A stretch of 41,867 bases of DNA, from positions 1-41,867 of the forward strand of contig JADFIR010000028.1 of assembly GCA_022566535.1 (NCBI GenBank), given 5' to 3'. Positions 8,872 to 18,027 of the stretch are shown here, piece by piece. The position numbers and the translations under genes are program-made. Origin of the DNA: Planctomycetota bacterium. Its GTDB lineage: Bacteria; Planctomycetota; Phycisphaerae; Phycisphaerales; SM1A02. The notes beneath the pieces were generated by a model that did not search any database, was not told where the DNA came from, and saw only the letters and a program-made list of their open reading frames with translations. Positions within the stretch are counted from its first letter, which is position 1. Each line of letters begins with the position of its first letter.

Positions 8872-9522
8872 TCACTGCGGCGATGGAGGACGAGTTGTAC
8901 GCGCGAAGCTGCGAGCGGCCGCATCACCCCCCCGCTTGCGGCTTTGCGATGTTCTTCTCCGCTTGTTCGGTCCTGTACGCAGGGCCCAGCAGGAGCCGTA
9001 GCGCATGCGCAGGCAATTGCGGCACACCAACCGCCGGCCGTGGGTGAACAGCAGCCCGTAGCGGGTGATGAGTAACGCGCGCTGCGCCATGAGAGATGGA
9101 GACATCGGGATGCCCGCAGCGCGGGAGCGGCCATCGAGCAGATTGATCCACCCTTCGGCGAGGTCGGCATCGGCGGCCTCCTGAGCCGTGCACAGCGGCA
9201 TGAAGAGTTTCATGGCTTTGCCAGAGCCGCCTCGTGCCGAGCCGGACCGCGGCGACACGCCGCGGCTCCGTTCTCGCGCGCGATCGACGCACTCCGGACA
9301 GATCAGAAAATGTTGGGCGAGTCGTTCGTGCAGACGCCAGCGTTCGACGCGGATGGTTTGCGACCAGTCCGCCCACAGGCCGAGCATCTTGCCGCCCCAA
9401 CGAAACGTGGCGCCCTTGTTGGGATTGAATGCCGGGCCGGGGTCGTGGATGCGGAGGTGTTTGCGCTGGGAGCCCTCACCCCCTGCCGCCGGCCCAGGGG
9501 TAGAGGGGAGATGGCGGCGCAT
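8872..9522 (-). CDS. zinc-ribbon protein of unknown role
   Basis: The frame is open further upstream, but a plausible start is ATG 9522, just before conserved-looking sequence (IHDPGPAFNPNKGATFRWGG). Two Cys pairs, CPEC (about residue 75) and CRNC (about residue 174), would form a zinc ribbon split by an insertion of about 95 residues that includes KAMKLFMPLCTAQEAADADL. The C-terminal 35 residues after RYGSCW are Arg-rich and may be out of the family frame. It faces RayT tail to tail, with 8 bases between stop codons. The pattern resembles small zinc-binding proteins seen near transposases in planctomycetes, but I cannot name the family. Start uncertain. Confidence 0.5.
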   Translation of the reverse strand: MRRHLPSTPGPAAGGEGSQRKHLRIHDPGPAFNPNKGATFRWGGKMLGLWADWSQTIRVERWRLHERLAQHFLICPECVDRARERSRGVSPRSGSARGGSGKAMKLFMPLCTAQEAADADLAEGWINLLDGRSRAAGIPMSPSLMAQRALLITRYGLLFTHGRRLVCRNCLRMRYGSCWALRTGPNKRRRTSQSRKRGGDAAARSFARTTRPPSPQ

Positions 9523-9947
9523 CACGTTGGATTTCGTAGTGCGCAGGTCGCCACGGAGGCGGCGCGGAAGTCGGCCGGTGTGAAGGCGATAGAGAAAGTG
9601 TGCAGAGACCTGCAAGGTGCCGCTTGCCTCCTTGTATGCAGCTGGAACTGGGAGCGTCCGCCGGCCGCTTGCGGCTGCGCGCGGCGGCGCCGTGAACCGT
9701 ACGTGCGGCCAAACCTCAGACGCCCGCAGCTCCAGGCATGCCGACCGATCGACGCGACCGGTGAGATTTACCCATGACGGTCGTTGATTGAGCGTGCCCA
9801 GCGGTGGTGAGGGTGGGAACTCGGCCATCTCCATATATGGATGAATGGCCGCGTTTATGCGCGCAGAAGCGCCGATCGGGAAGGGCCGCTTGCGAGGACG
9901 TGCTATGATTCTTGGCAGTGAGTGGTCTCGGCGTCGGCGAAAGCGCA
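9523..9947. other. gap with no clear gene
   Basis: GC-rich sequence with short palindromes such as GCCGGCCGCTTGCGGC near 9661. The segment 9469-9510 just before it (CTCACCCCCTGCCGCCGGCC) looks like a common planctomycete intergenic motif. TGCTATGAT at 9901 is an extended -10 that could serve yidD. Confidence 0.4.
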
Positions 9948-10220
9948 ATGAAACAGTCTCGAATCCTGCCGGCTCGGCCGTTGATCCTTGCCGTGCGGTT
10001 CTACCAGGCGACGCTGGGCCTGTATCTCGGCGGGCATTGCCGGTTTGCGCCTAGCTGCTCGCAATACGCCATCGACGCCCTGCAGGCCAAGGGTGTGATG
10101 CGCGGCTCATGGCTTGCGATGCGCCGAATACTTCGATGTCATCCGCTTGGCGGTGCAGGATACGATCCGGTGCCGGGTGCGGAGGTAACACCCCCGGCAG
10201 ATCCGGGCGCTGAGGTATAA
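9948..10220 (+). CDS. yidD: membrane protein insertion efficiency factor YidD
   Basis: A 90-aa protein from ATG 9948; a TTG 36 bases earlier is possible but adds an unconserved tail. It contains the YidD core: [13 protein letters not shown], then [15 protein letters not shown], then [18 protein letters not shown]. The three cysteines are in the usual places. The protein binds the inner face of the membrane and helps YidC-dependent insertion. In most bacteria yidD sits with rnpA, rpmH and yidC. Here it is alone, facing an operon on the other strand with 6 bases between stops. Length is normal for the family. Confidence 0.95.
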   Translation: MKQSRILPARPLILAVRFYQATLGLYLGGHCRFAPSCSQYAIDALQAKGVMRGSWLAMRRILRCHPLGGAGYDPVPGAEVTPPADPGAEV

Positions 10221-10226
10221 AGGGAA

Positions 10227-12200
10227 TCACCGGCGTTCTGTTGCCGACGGGCGGCCTTCTCTTTGGCGGGCCTCTTCGGCTTTGCGGGCCGCCTGAATCG
10301 CCTTCATCCGGCGATACTCCTCCAGCCCCGGTGGCGCCGGCAGCGCCTGCTCGATCGTCAGAACATTGCTGAGCTCGTTGGCCTGGAGTTGCCGAAGCAC
10401 ATGTGGATAGATGTCGTCGTACACCGCAAGGCGGTACTCGTCGGGCAGATCCTTATAGTTGTAGATGGCCAGTCTTTCGAGCAGGCCGACGGTGGAGTCG
10501 ATCATGAGCTGGGCGAACACGTTTTGCACACTGTCTTCGAGCTGGCCGATGAGCGCCGCCAGCCGCTCGGTGCCCATTTTGGTCTTGTACTTGATGTATT
10601 CGTGTTCGCGGAAGTACACGGTGACATCGTTGGCGAACTTCACGGCCTGCTGAAAGACCTCGGGGCGTCCCTGGCCGATGCCGATCCGGAAGCCGTAGCG
10701 AAGCGCCGCGGCGACATCGCTGGGCGCGACGTGCGGTTGAAACTCGTACTCGCCCTCAACCTCCCGCCACACGAAGATATCCAGCGGCGCGTCGTATTTC
10801 GGGTTTTGTGGCCTCGCCCCCATCCCGTAGAGGCTGTTGAGTCGATCAAGGTATTTCTGGGCCAGCTCGGTTTCGCCGGAGCGGTACAGCTCGCGGACGG
10901 CCGAGCTGAGAAAGTTCTGATGAAAGGCCATAAAGAGGTCGGGGCCGGGACCGCGGGTGTCCTTGTGCTTGGCTGAAATTGTTTCCCAGTACCAGTCGAT
11001 AACCTCGATCCAACGGGGATCGGGCAGGCGAGCCGGCAGATCGCGTGAGAAGGGATCGAAGCTGATTCGCCCCCAGCGGGCCATGCCCTGCATCGCGTGG
11101 ATCTTGGCGCGATCGATGTTCACGATCCGGTAGACATCGTTTTCATCCACGGCGACGCGATCCTCGCCATACTGTTCGCCCTTGAGCGCCCAATAGAGCG
11201 CGTGAGCGTTCGCGGTCCGCCAATCGATCGGCCCGTAATCGCGGGTGTACTCGTACATCAACTGCGGGTCCATGTTGTATTCGTCGGCGAGGACCCGCTT
11301 TCGCACATGAGCGAGGAGGGTATCCCAAGCCGGCTGCGCCTCGGGGTCGGAGGCGATCTCGTCAAGAGCCTGGAAGAAGGGGTCGCCACGGCCGATACCT
11401 TTAATCCTGACGTAGATCGACGGCCCTCTCGCCGCCTGCCACTGCGCGTAGGCTCGCAAGAACGTATCGTCCAGCGCAAACTTGAACCGTTGCTCGTACG
11501 GGGACAGGTCACGGCGGAGGCGTTCCACGAGGTCCATCACTCCGGGGGTGCGCCGCTGGGCTTCATCGAGTGTTTCCGGAGCATCCGCGACTTTCTTGAT
11601 CCACAGGATTCTGGCCTCGTGTTCGTACGGAGGCTCACCGAGCAGGTTATGCCACTCGCGAGCGAATTCGGTCTTGTAGTACAGATGGGCATCATCGGAA
11701 ACACCTTCAATCTTGTGGGACAACCAGAAGGCGAGCTCCTTATGCAGTTGCAAATCGTTGGGGTTGTATCGCAGCCCTTTGTTGCGAACGAGGTTGATCC
11801 CGGCCTTCACCCACTCCCAGCGTTCCTCGGAAGTGTTGTGAGCAACGGAGATGTTGTAGGCCATGTTGTGGCCGTGAAACGCCCACACCGCAGCGAAACG
11901 GGGCTGGAGCTTGGTGATCAGATCGGCATCGGCCATGACCTCGTAGTAGAGGCCCTCTTGTTTCATGAGGTGGACCTTGATCCAGAGGTAGTCCACGATG
12001 ATGCCGCGCAGTGCTCCGATGGCCGTGCCCAAGGCGACAAATGGCGGCGCGCCCTCGATCGCCACATCGGTGTAGCGCAATGAGTGCTTTTGCGACAGGT
12101 CGGTGATGCTCGGCAATACGCTGCCGCAGATCGCGGTGCTGGCGACAAGGAGCACCGAAGCCAGTAGTTGGATCGCTCGGTCACGGCTCATGCGCGACAC
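10227..12200 (-). CDS. conserved planctomycete protein, last gene of the SPFH/ABC operon
   Basis: A 657-aa protein with one N-terminal membrane segment (about 10-28) and a large soluble domain outside or periplasmic. The soluble part is rich in Trp and Tyr and contains motifs such as VDYLWIKVHLMKQEGLYYEV and HGHNMAYNISVAHNTSEERW, with a spacing suggestive of helical TPR-like repeats. The last 30 residues are charged. I do not recognise a named domain. It is 27 bases after the ABC permease, so it is probably co-transcribed and may be an accessory subunit of that transporter. The long intact frame, the signal anchor and typical codon use support a real gene. Confidence 0.75.
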   Translation of the reverse strand: MSRMSRDRAIQLLASVLLVASTAICGSVLPSITDLSQKHSLRYTDVAIEGAPPFVALGTAIGALRGIIVDYLWIKVHLMKQEGLYYEVMADADLITKLQPRFAAVWAFHGHNMAYNISVAHNTSEERWEWVKAGINLVRNKGLRYNPNDLQLHKELAFWLSHKIEGVSDDAHLYYKTEFAREWHNLLGEPPYEHEARILWIKKVADAPETLDEAQRRTPGVMDLVERLRRDLSPYEQRFKFALDDTFLRAYAQWQAARGPSIYVRIKGIGRGDPFFQALDEIASDPEAQPAWDTLLAHVRKRVLADEYNMDPQLMYEYTRDYGPIDWRTANAHALYWALKGEQYGEDRVAVDENDVYRIVNIDRAKIHAMQGMARWGRISFDPFSRDLPARLPDPRWIEVIDWYWETISAKHKDTRGPGPDLFMAFHQNFLSSAVRELYRSGETELAQKYLDRLNSLYGMGARPQNPKYDAPLDIFVWREVEGEYEFQPHVAPSDVAAALRYGFRIGIGQGRPEVFQQAVKFANDVTVYFREHEYIKYKTKMGTERLAALIGQLEDSVQNVFAQLMIDSTVGLLERLAIYNYKDLPDEYRLAVYDDIYPHVLRQLQANELSNVLTIEQALPAPPGLEEYRRMKAIQAARKAEEARQREGRPSATERR

Positions 12201-12227
12201 TCCCGTCGATTCATCAAGCAGTTGGGG

Positions 12228-14285
12228 TCAACCATGTCCACTGTAGATTGCCAGCTGCCGGTTCCGCATAACGAGATACCCAAACACAAGGGCGATGCTG
12301 GACCACATGAGTCCTAATGAAAGAGTCACGCCGGCAACGCTCGTCCAGGGGATAAGCCGACCTTCGACGAGGCTCTGCGTCGGTCGATACTCACCGAAGC
12401 TGTGCAGGAGGAATACCAATCCCTGGGCGATCGCTCTGATCAGCGACTGAGCAGCCCATCGAATGACCATCCCGATGTTGCTCCAATCCATTTGGCTCAC
12501 CAGTGGCGGATAGTACTCATGCAGCGACAGCGCCAGGAACGGCCCAAGCGTGCCCCCGATGAAAATCGTAAACGACAGCATGCACGCGACCGGGAAGCTC
12601 AATAGCGTGGAGCAGGCGATCCCCAGCATCGCCAGGAACGCCAGCTTCACCCACGTCATCAGCACCGCTCGGAAGAAATTCGCCTCGAAGCTGCCGACTT
12701 TATAGAGCAGCTCGAAGTCGTCCGCTTCAAAGTTCAGGAAGCCGTAGGCCGGTCTGCCCGGCTGAGGCGGGTTGAGGTTGTAGACCGTGACGCTCATCGT
12801 GCCGTCGTCGCGAATCAGATCGGTCCCGATGGGCAAGATGTGGGTCACGGTGGGGACGTACTGTCGCCGCACAAGCGTGTCGGGACGATCATTGAAGGTG
12901 AACGCCACCGGGAACGTTTGGTGCTCGTCATCGCGCAAGATGTGAAAGCGATAACGCAGGGTCAGGGTGGATTGCAGATTCCTGGCTCTGCGGAGGCCTT
13001 CGAAGGTGTAGCTTCGCTGCATCATCGGCAGAATCGAGCGCTGGGCGTTGAGGTGGTTCTCCTGCAAGTCCGCAGCCAACTCTCTCTTGACCGAAAGCGG
13101 GATTTCATCCCGGCCGGCCATCTCCGGATCGCGCTCGATGATCTGCTGGACGCGCGCAGAGAGCTGTCGGGGGCTTAGTAAATCAAATTGCGGCATTGTG
13201 CCCACGCGGGCGGTGAGCACTTCGTCGCGAACGGCAAGTCTATCCAGCGCGCCTTCCAGACCGGAGGCGACGGGAAGTTGGCTGAGGTACTTCACGTACG
13301 TAAAGATCGAAACGCCGGCGACAAGCAGAATGACCACGTTGACGCTCAATACCCCCAGCCATTTGCCAAGCAGATAGTTGAACCGAGTCACCGGCTTGGT
13401 CATCAACTGCCAGATCTGGCGGTCGCGGATCTCAAACGCCACCGTCGCGCAGGACAGGAACAGCGTCATACACGCGGCGAGCGCGTAGGTCAGGCTGAGG
13501 CTACGGCTGATGAACGTTTGAATCCGAAACCGAAGCGGCGCCTCCGGATCGAGCCAGATCGGAAGCAACGGAAGAAGGATCAGCAGCCCGACCACGAAGA
13601 CCAGCGACAGGCGGCTCCGCGACGCTTCCTTCACCACCGTGTTGGCGATCGCCAGCACCTGATGCGGGTACGCAAAGAGAATGAGCACCCCCCGTGTCAG
13701 CAGCACAAAGGTGAACGTAAGCAGGCCCATGCCCGCAATCGCCAGCATCGCCTGCTCAGATCCCAGCGCCCAGCAGATTGCCACCGGGGCCGCGGTACCC
13801 AGCGCGGTCAGGACGAATGGCACGGTGATCTGCATCCACACGATCAGCAGCACCCACAGCGTCGTGACGATCGCCAACATCCATGTCGTGCCCGGCTGCT
13901 CGAGCATGAACCTGGGCGCCCAGAGGGGCCGTTGATCGGCGAGAAGATGCTCAATCAATCGGCCGGGGGCGGCGATCAACCCTTGGTCGTCGAACAGCCC
14001 ATCGGCCAACTTGCGCAACTCGGGCCCGCCGTAGGTCCGGCCATTGACGGTGATCGTTCCAGTTTCAGCCAGGGAGACCGCATGCTCGTCAGCCTCGTTG
14101 AGGTTCTGTCCAACGAGCGCGCGACCGAGCGCGTTTCGCTGCGCATCCAAGTCGGAAGTGACGACGAGCAGCGGACCGTAGAAGCCCGCAATCACGAGTA
14201 TCGCCAACACACTGGCGACGGTGCGGAACCACAACTTGCCCTGAAGCTGATCGAGCCGTCGGTAGACGCGGACAAACACGCCCAT
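12228..14285 (-). CDS. ABC-2 type transporter permease
   Basis: A 685-aa membrane protein. It has one N-terminal membrane segment (about 22-44), then an extracellular loop of about 100 residues, a block of five or six segments (about 130-345), a soluble loop of about 190 residues, and a final group of segments (about 540-680). The motif FEIRDRQIWQLMTKPVTRFN, followed by LLGKWLG, is characteristic of ABC-2 permeases of the NosY / gliding-type group and also appears in altered form in the permease at 20519. The ATPase gene lies 2 bases upstream. The large inserted loop is unusual. The substrate is unknown. Confidence 0.85.
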   Translation of the reverse strand: MGVFVRVYRRLDQLQGKLWFRTVASVLAILVIAGFYGPLLVVTSDLDAQRNALGRALVGQNLNEADEHAVSLAETGTITVNGRTYGGPELRKLADGLFDDQGLIAAPGRLIEHLLADQRPLWAPRFMLEQPGTTWMLAIVTTLWVLLIVWMQITVPFVLTALGTAAPVAICWALGSEQAMLAIAGMGLLTFTFVLLTRGVLILFAYPHQVLAIANTVVKEASRSRLSLVFVVGLLILLPLLPIWLDPEAPLRFRIQTFISRSLSLTYALAACMTLFLSCATVAFEIRDRQIWQLMTKPVTRFNYLLGKWLGVLSVNVVILLVAGVSIFTYVKYLSQLPVASGLEGALDRLAVRDEVLTARVGTMPQFDLLSPRQLSARVQQIIERDPEMAGRDEIPLSVKRELAADLQENHLNAQRSILPMMQRSYTFEGLRRARNLQSTLTLRYRFHILRDDEHQTFPVAFTFNDRPDTLVRRQYVPTVTHILPIGTDLIRDDGTMSVTVYNLNPPQPGRPAYGFLNFEADDFELLYKVGSFEANFFRAVLMTWVKLAFLAMLGIACSTLLSFPVACMLSFTIFIGGTLGPFLALSLHEYYPPLVSQMDWSNIGMVIRWAAQSLIRAIAQGLVFLLHSFGEYRPTQSLVEGRLIPWTSVAGVTLSLGLMWSSIALVFGYLVMRNRQLAIYSGHG

Positions 14286-14287
14286 GG

Positions 14288-15496
14288 CTATGACTTCTCG
14301 TCGCCGGGGGGCTCTTCGCCTTGGGCCGTATCATCCCCGTCCAGCAAGGCGTCGATCACGGACGACTCAACATCCTGCGGCGATTTGGGCGCCGTAGCGG
14401 CTTGGTCGGCGGGGCCGGCGGCCTGATTGGATTCTTCTGCGAGCAGTTGAGCAAGTACTTCGTCACCCGGTGGCTGGGGCGCTTCCGCCGCGGCAGCCGG
14501 CCGGATCCCAACGAGTTCCTTTTCCTCGCGGGTAAGAGACTCGATGAGCTCTTCGCCGCGCGCATCCTCTCCACGCAGGAAGCTGGCGGTGGGCCCGCCG
14601 TGAACGACTCCTGCCGTGGCGACCTGCTCCCGGCGGGCCTTCTCCACGAGATCCATGAAGAAATGCTCCAGGCGCTGCCGGGGGGAATCAACCTTGTCGA
14701 TGCCCATGCCTTCGCACCGTTGGATGACCTGCTCGATCTGAACGATCGTCTCCGGCGCCAGCCGGGGCGTTTCGATAATGGTTCGTCTGGTGTCGCAGAG
14801 AAGTTCATCAACGGTTCCCTGGGCGCGAATTCTGCCGGCATAGAGCATGACCATGCGATCACAGACGTCCTCGACGTCGGCCAGCAGGTGTGAACTGAGC
14901 AAGATCGTTTTGCCTCTCTTGCCAAGCTCGATGATGAGATCTTTCACTTGTCGCGTACCGATGGGGTCCAGCCCCGAGGTCGGTTCGTCAAGGATGAGAA
15001 AGTCCGGATCGTTGACCAGAGCCTGAGCGAGACCGATGCGGCGAGTCATCCCTTTGGAGAACTCACCAATCGGGCGATGGGCCACGTGGGACAGCCCGAC
15101 CATGTCCAGCAGCTCATCGGTGCGACGGCGGCGCGTGCGATAATCCAGGCCGAACAACTTGCCATAGTAATCCAGCGTCTCTCGCGAGTTGAGGAACTGA
15201 TAGAGGTACGACTCCTCAGGAAGAAAGCCGATGCGCTTCTTGATGCTGACGTCGGACGGCGACTTGCCGAAGACGGACAGTCGTCCCCGGGTCTTGTGCA
15301 ACAGGCCGAGGATCAGCTTGATGATGGTGCTCTTGCCGGAACCGTTGGGGCCGAGCAGTCCAAAGATCTCCTCCGGGTGGATTTCGAAGTCCACGTTGTC
15401 GACCGCCCGGGCCTTGGTGCGCAGCCAGAAGTCCCGGAAGACCTTGGTGAGCCCGACCGCTTCGACGATGTTCTGCGATGAGACTGGCGAAACCAT
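14288..15496 (-). CDS. ABC transporter ATP-binding protein
   Basis: A 402-aa protein. Residues 8-235 form a standard ABC ATPase: Walker A GPNGSGKST (49-57), signature FSKGMTRRIGLAQAL (146-160), Walker B LILDEPTSGLDP (167-178) and the switch His203 in SSHLLADVED. The Q-loop position has Glu (FLPEES), common in the CcmA/NatA-type subfamily. Residues 240-402 are a C-terminal extension rich in Glu, Ala and Pro that is not part of the core and might contact the SPFH proteins. It pairs with the permease gene directly downstream. The family call is firm and the substrate unknown. Confidence 0.92.
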   Translation of the reverse strand: MVSPVSSQNIVEAVGLTKVFRDFWLRTKARAVDNVDFEIHPEEIFGLLGPNGSGKSTIIKLILGLLHKTRGRLSVFGKSPSDVSIKKRIGFLPEESYLYQFLNSRETLDYYGKLFGLDYRTRRRRTDELLDMVGLSHVAHRPIGEFSKGMTRRIGLAQALVNDPDFLILDEPTSGLDPIGTRQVKDLIIELGKRGKTILLSSHLLADVEDVCDRMVMLYAGRIRAQGTVDELLCDTRRTIIETPRLAPETIVQIEQVIQRCEGMGIDKVDSPRQRLEHFFMDLVEKARREQVATAGVVHGGPTASFLRGEDARGEELIESLTREEKELVGIRPAAAAEAPQPPGDEVLAQLLAEESNQAAGPADQAATAPKSPQDVESSVIDALLDGDDTAQGEEPPGDEKS

Positions 15497-15520
15497 GGCA
15501 GATCAAGTCTCGATGCGTAG

Positions 15521-17014
15521 CTAGCGGTCCGTGCCCCGCGGGCGAATCGTGCCTTGGGGAGTGACTTCCAGGAGAGGAATAGCCTCGCCCGGCCTAATAT
15601 CCTTCGATCGGGGATAGAACGGTCGGATGCCGCCCATGCTGGCCTCCAGCGCGTCCCGTTCGCGGCGCTGCAGTCCGCGTCGCTGGCGCACTTGCTGGAC
15701 CTCCTCCAGGCCGGAGATGATGACATGCAACGAGCTCAGTCCGGCCGGCAGATAGAACTTCTCGGCATCCTCCCTGCTCAACACCGACCCATACGCTTCT
15801 AACCACCGCGTCGTGCAGACCAACTCTGGATGCTCGCGATAGGCGGGCAGGATGCTGGCGAAGAGCCTGGCTTCGTTGCCCAGCGTCGATTCGATCTCGG
15901 TCTCATAGGCCATGGCGCGGTAAATGATCTGGGCCACCTCGCCGGAGGTTTCGTCGCTTTCGAGGACGGCGTAGATGTCGGCGAGCAACTCGTCGGCCAC
16001 GTCCCGGTCGCCAAGCTGCTGTGCCTGCTCGTATCGTTGAATCATTCGGGCCAGCGTGCGGTAGTTGCTGCCGACGGCGATGAGCGTCTGCTGGGCATTC
16101 TGGCGGGCTCTCTCAATCTGCTCTCTCGCCTGCTCCCTGGCGTTTTGCAGTTCGCCGTACGCCTTGACAATCGCCAGGGGCGGCTTGGTGTCGGGCATGT
16201 GCACTTTGACCAGGTCGATACCGCATTCCAGCCCAAGCAGCACGTCCTGAGCGCTTTGGCGAACCCGTTCTTTGGTGTCGTCGGACACATCGACCAGCTC
16301 CTGCAGGCTCAGGCCGGCCGTCACGTGCACCACCGCCCGTTGCAGGGCCAACTCCACCAGTCGGTCGGCGTCGTTCTCGTCAATGCGCGTCACGAACTGC
16401 ACGGGGTCGATGATCTCGTACTCGCCAACGATCCTGAGGTGAGCCAGATCGCCATCGCGAGTCAGCACGTAACCGTCCCGGGCCGGCTGAAGGGCGGCGG
16501 TAACTCTGGCCCCGTCGATCGCCTGCTGAAGCGTGACGTTCGCACGGATGTTCGGCCAGAAGGCTTCATTGAGCTCAACCGGTCGATCCTCGACGGCGAA
16601 GATGACAAACTCGCCGGCGGGGTAAGGCAAGAGGTTTCGATGCAGCCCCGGCTCGAGGGATCGCTGCTCATCCACGACCACGATCTTGCCGAACCGCAGC
16701 ATGACGCCGCTTTGCTTGTCCTGGACGGTCCGGAAGCCGGAGACGAAGAACAGCGCGATCAACACGACGATAACGCCCTGGAGGACTTGGAAGGACAGCC
16801 GCAAGGCGTCGGCAAGGGACTGGTTGGCAGGGTCCATGGCTTCCCGCAGCGCCGCCTGGGACCCAACCTCCGCGTCGATGGCGAACTGTGCCGAAGCGGT
16901 GCGCCGCGGCGGCTCGACGCCTTGGGGCTCCCCCTCGATCGGCACGTCACCGTCTTCGGCGCCGCCGGGCAATTGAGCCGGATCATCCTGGTCGTTCGGA
17001 TCAGCCATGGTCAT
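15521..17014 (-). CDS. SPFH-domain membrane protein, HflK-like
   Basis: A 497-aa protein. The first 75 residues are acidic and disordered. One membrane segment (about 77-97, LQGVIVVLIALFFVSGF) is followed by TVQDKQSGVMLRFGKIVV, the start of the SPFH/Band 7 domain, and then a long helical region rich in Ala, Arg, Glu and Gln (about 290-350). This order matches HflK, which with HflC forms membrane cages around the FtsH protease. The C-terminal 150 residues differ from HflK of model bacteria. The ATG overlaps the stop of the HflC-like gene (ATGA), so the two are translationally coupled. The name hflK is not assigned because two other SPFH paralogues are adjacent. Confidence 0.85.
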   Translation of the reverse strand: MTMADPNDQDDPAQLPGGAEDGDVPIEGEPQGVEPPRRTASAQFAIDAEVGSQAALREAMDPANQSLADALRLSFQVLQGVIVVLIALFFVSGFRTVQDKQSGVMLRFGKIVVVDEQRSLEPGLHRNLLPYPAGEFVIFAVEDRPVELNEAFWPNIRANVTLQQAIDGARVTAALQPARDGYVLTRDGDLAHLRIVGEYEIIDPVQFVTRIDENDADRLVELALQRAVVHVTAGLSLQELVDVSDDTKERVRQSAQDVLLGLECGIDLVKVHMPDTKPPLAIVKAYGELQNAREQAREQIERARQNAQQTLIAVGSNYRTLARMIQRYEQAQQLGDRDVADELLADIYAVLESDETSGEVAQIIYRAMAYETEIESTLGNEARLFASILPAYREHPELVCTTRWLEAYGSVLSREDAEKFYLPAGLSSLHVIISGLEEVQQVRQRRGLQRRERDALEASMGGIRPFYPRSKDIRPGEAIPLLEVTPQGTIRPRGTDR

Positions 17015-18027
17015 GAATCTTCCTTGGCGGACGCCGCCTGCGCCTCACCATCCGGTTGGGCGGCGATGCCTTCCTCACGCACGCGATCCTCGGCAGGCGC
17101 GGCTAGGTACTTCTTCTTCGGCTGGGGAATGTGACCGGCGTCGGTCTGGTTGCTGAGGTTCATCAGGTGCCAGGGCGCATACTCGTCACTCAGAAAGAAC
17201 GTGACTCCTTCTTGCAATGCTTCCTCGAAGGCCTTGAGCCACACGAGGAAGATGGCGAGACTTTCATCCTCGCTCATTTGAGAGAGGTATTCAGCGGCCC
17301 GTACGTTGGCGGTCGCTTTGATCTCTTCGGCTCGCTGCTCGACGAACGCCTGGAGCTTGTCAGCCAGGGTGTTGGCTTCGGATTGGATTCCGACCGCCTC
17401 GGCCTCGCCTCTGGAGCGCTCCGCGTCCGCAAGTCGCAGCCGTGTTCTCTCCATTCGTGCCAACACGGCGGTTGTTGTCCTCGGCGGCAGGAGCATCTGG
17501 CTGATACCGACGGTGACCGGCTCGATCCCCATCGAACCAAGGGAGGCTAACTGGTCCAGCATCTCCTGCTCGGCCTGACCCAGACGGCTCGCCGGCCCGA
17601 TCAGGTCATCGAATGCATACCGGCTGAGGCTCCCCTTGACGGCGGTGCGAAGGCGACCTTCCAAGATCCTCTGGGCCTCTTCGAGCGCTCCCTTGGACGG
17701 AAAGCTCTCGAAGAACTTCAGTGCATCGTCGGCGCCAACCTTCCACAAGAGGAAGGCTTGGACCACCACCGACTGTCCATCCGCCGTGGGGACTTCCACC
17801 TTCGGCGTCTCGACGAGCTGTAGTCGCGTGTCGAACCTGGTAACACGATCGGCGAAGAACGGAATCCGAAAGTGCAGCCCGGGCTCATTGACCACACTCT
17901 GCGCGGTCGCGCGGCCGTAGCGCGTCTTGATGGCGACCTCGTGGAAACGCACCGTGTAGGTCGTGCTGTACAGCACCAGCAGGACCAGCAGAAGCACACC
18001 AACGACAACGGCCAATGTTTTACTCAT
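17011..18027 (-). CDS. SPFH-domain membrane protein, HflC-like
   Basis: A 338-aa protein with an N-terminal membrane anchor (3-22). The SPFH domain starts TVRFHEVAIKTRYGRATAQS and includes PGLHFRIPFFADRVTRFDTR, very like HflC. A helical segment (about 205-260) contains ERTRLRLADAERSRGEAEAV, the typical HflC charged helix. The Pro/Ala-rich tail (about 300-338) is disordered. Both ends overlap neighbours by 4 bases (ATGA). It probably forms hetero-oligomeric membrane microdomain cages with the HflK-like protein and perhaps with the third SPFH protein. FtsH is not in the window. Confidence 0.87.
   Translation of the reverse strand: MSKTLAVVVGVLLLVLLVLYSTTYTVRFHEVAIKTRYGRATAQSVVNEPGLHFRIPFFADRVTRFDTRLQLVETPKVEVPTADGQSVVVQAFLLWKVGADDALKFFESFPSKGALEEAQRILEGRLRTAVKGSLSRYAFDDLIGPASRLGQAEQEMLDQLASLGSMGIEPVTVGISQMLLPPRTTTAVLARMERTRLRLADAERSRGEAEAVGIQSEANTLADKLQAFVEQRAEEIKATANVRAAEYLSQMSEDESLAIFLVWLKAFEEALQEGVTFFLSDEYAPWHLMNLSNQTDAGHIPQPKKKYLAAPAEDRVREEGIAAQPDGEAQAASAKEDS

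Noticed and set aside
13188-14426. 412-residue open frame on the plus strand
   Set aside because: Antisense to the ABC permease and the end of the ATPase gene. No recognisable domain.
15830-17134. 434-residue open frame on the plus strand
   Set aside because: Antisense to the HflK-like gene, whose SPFH domain is clear.
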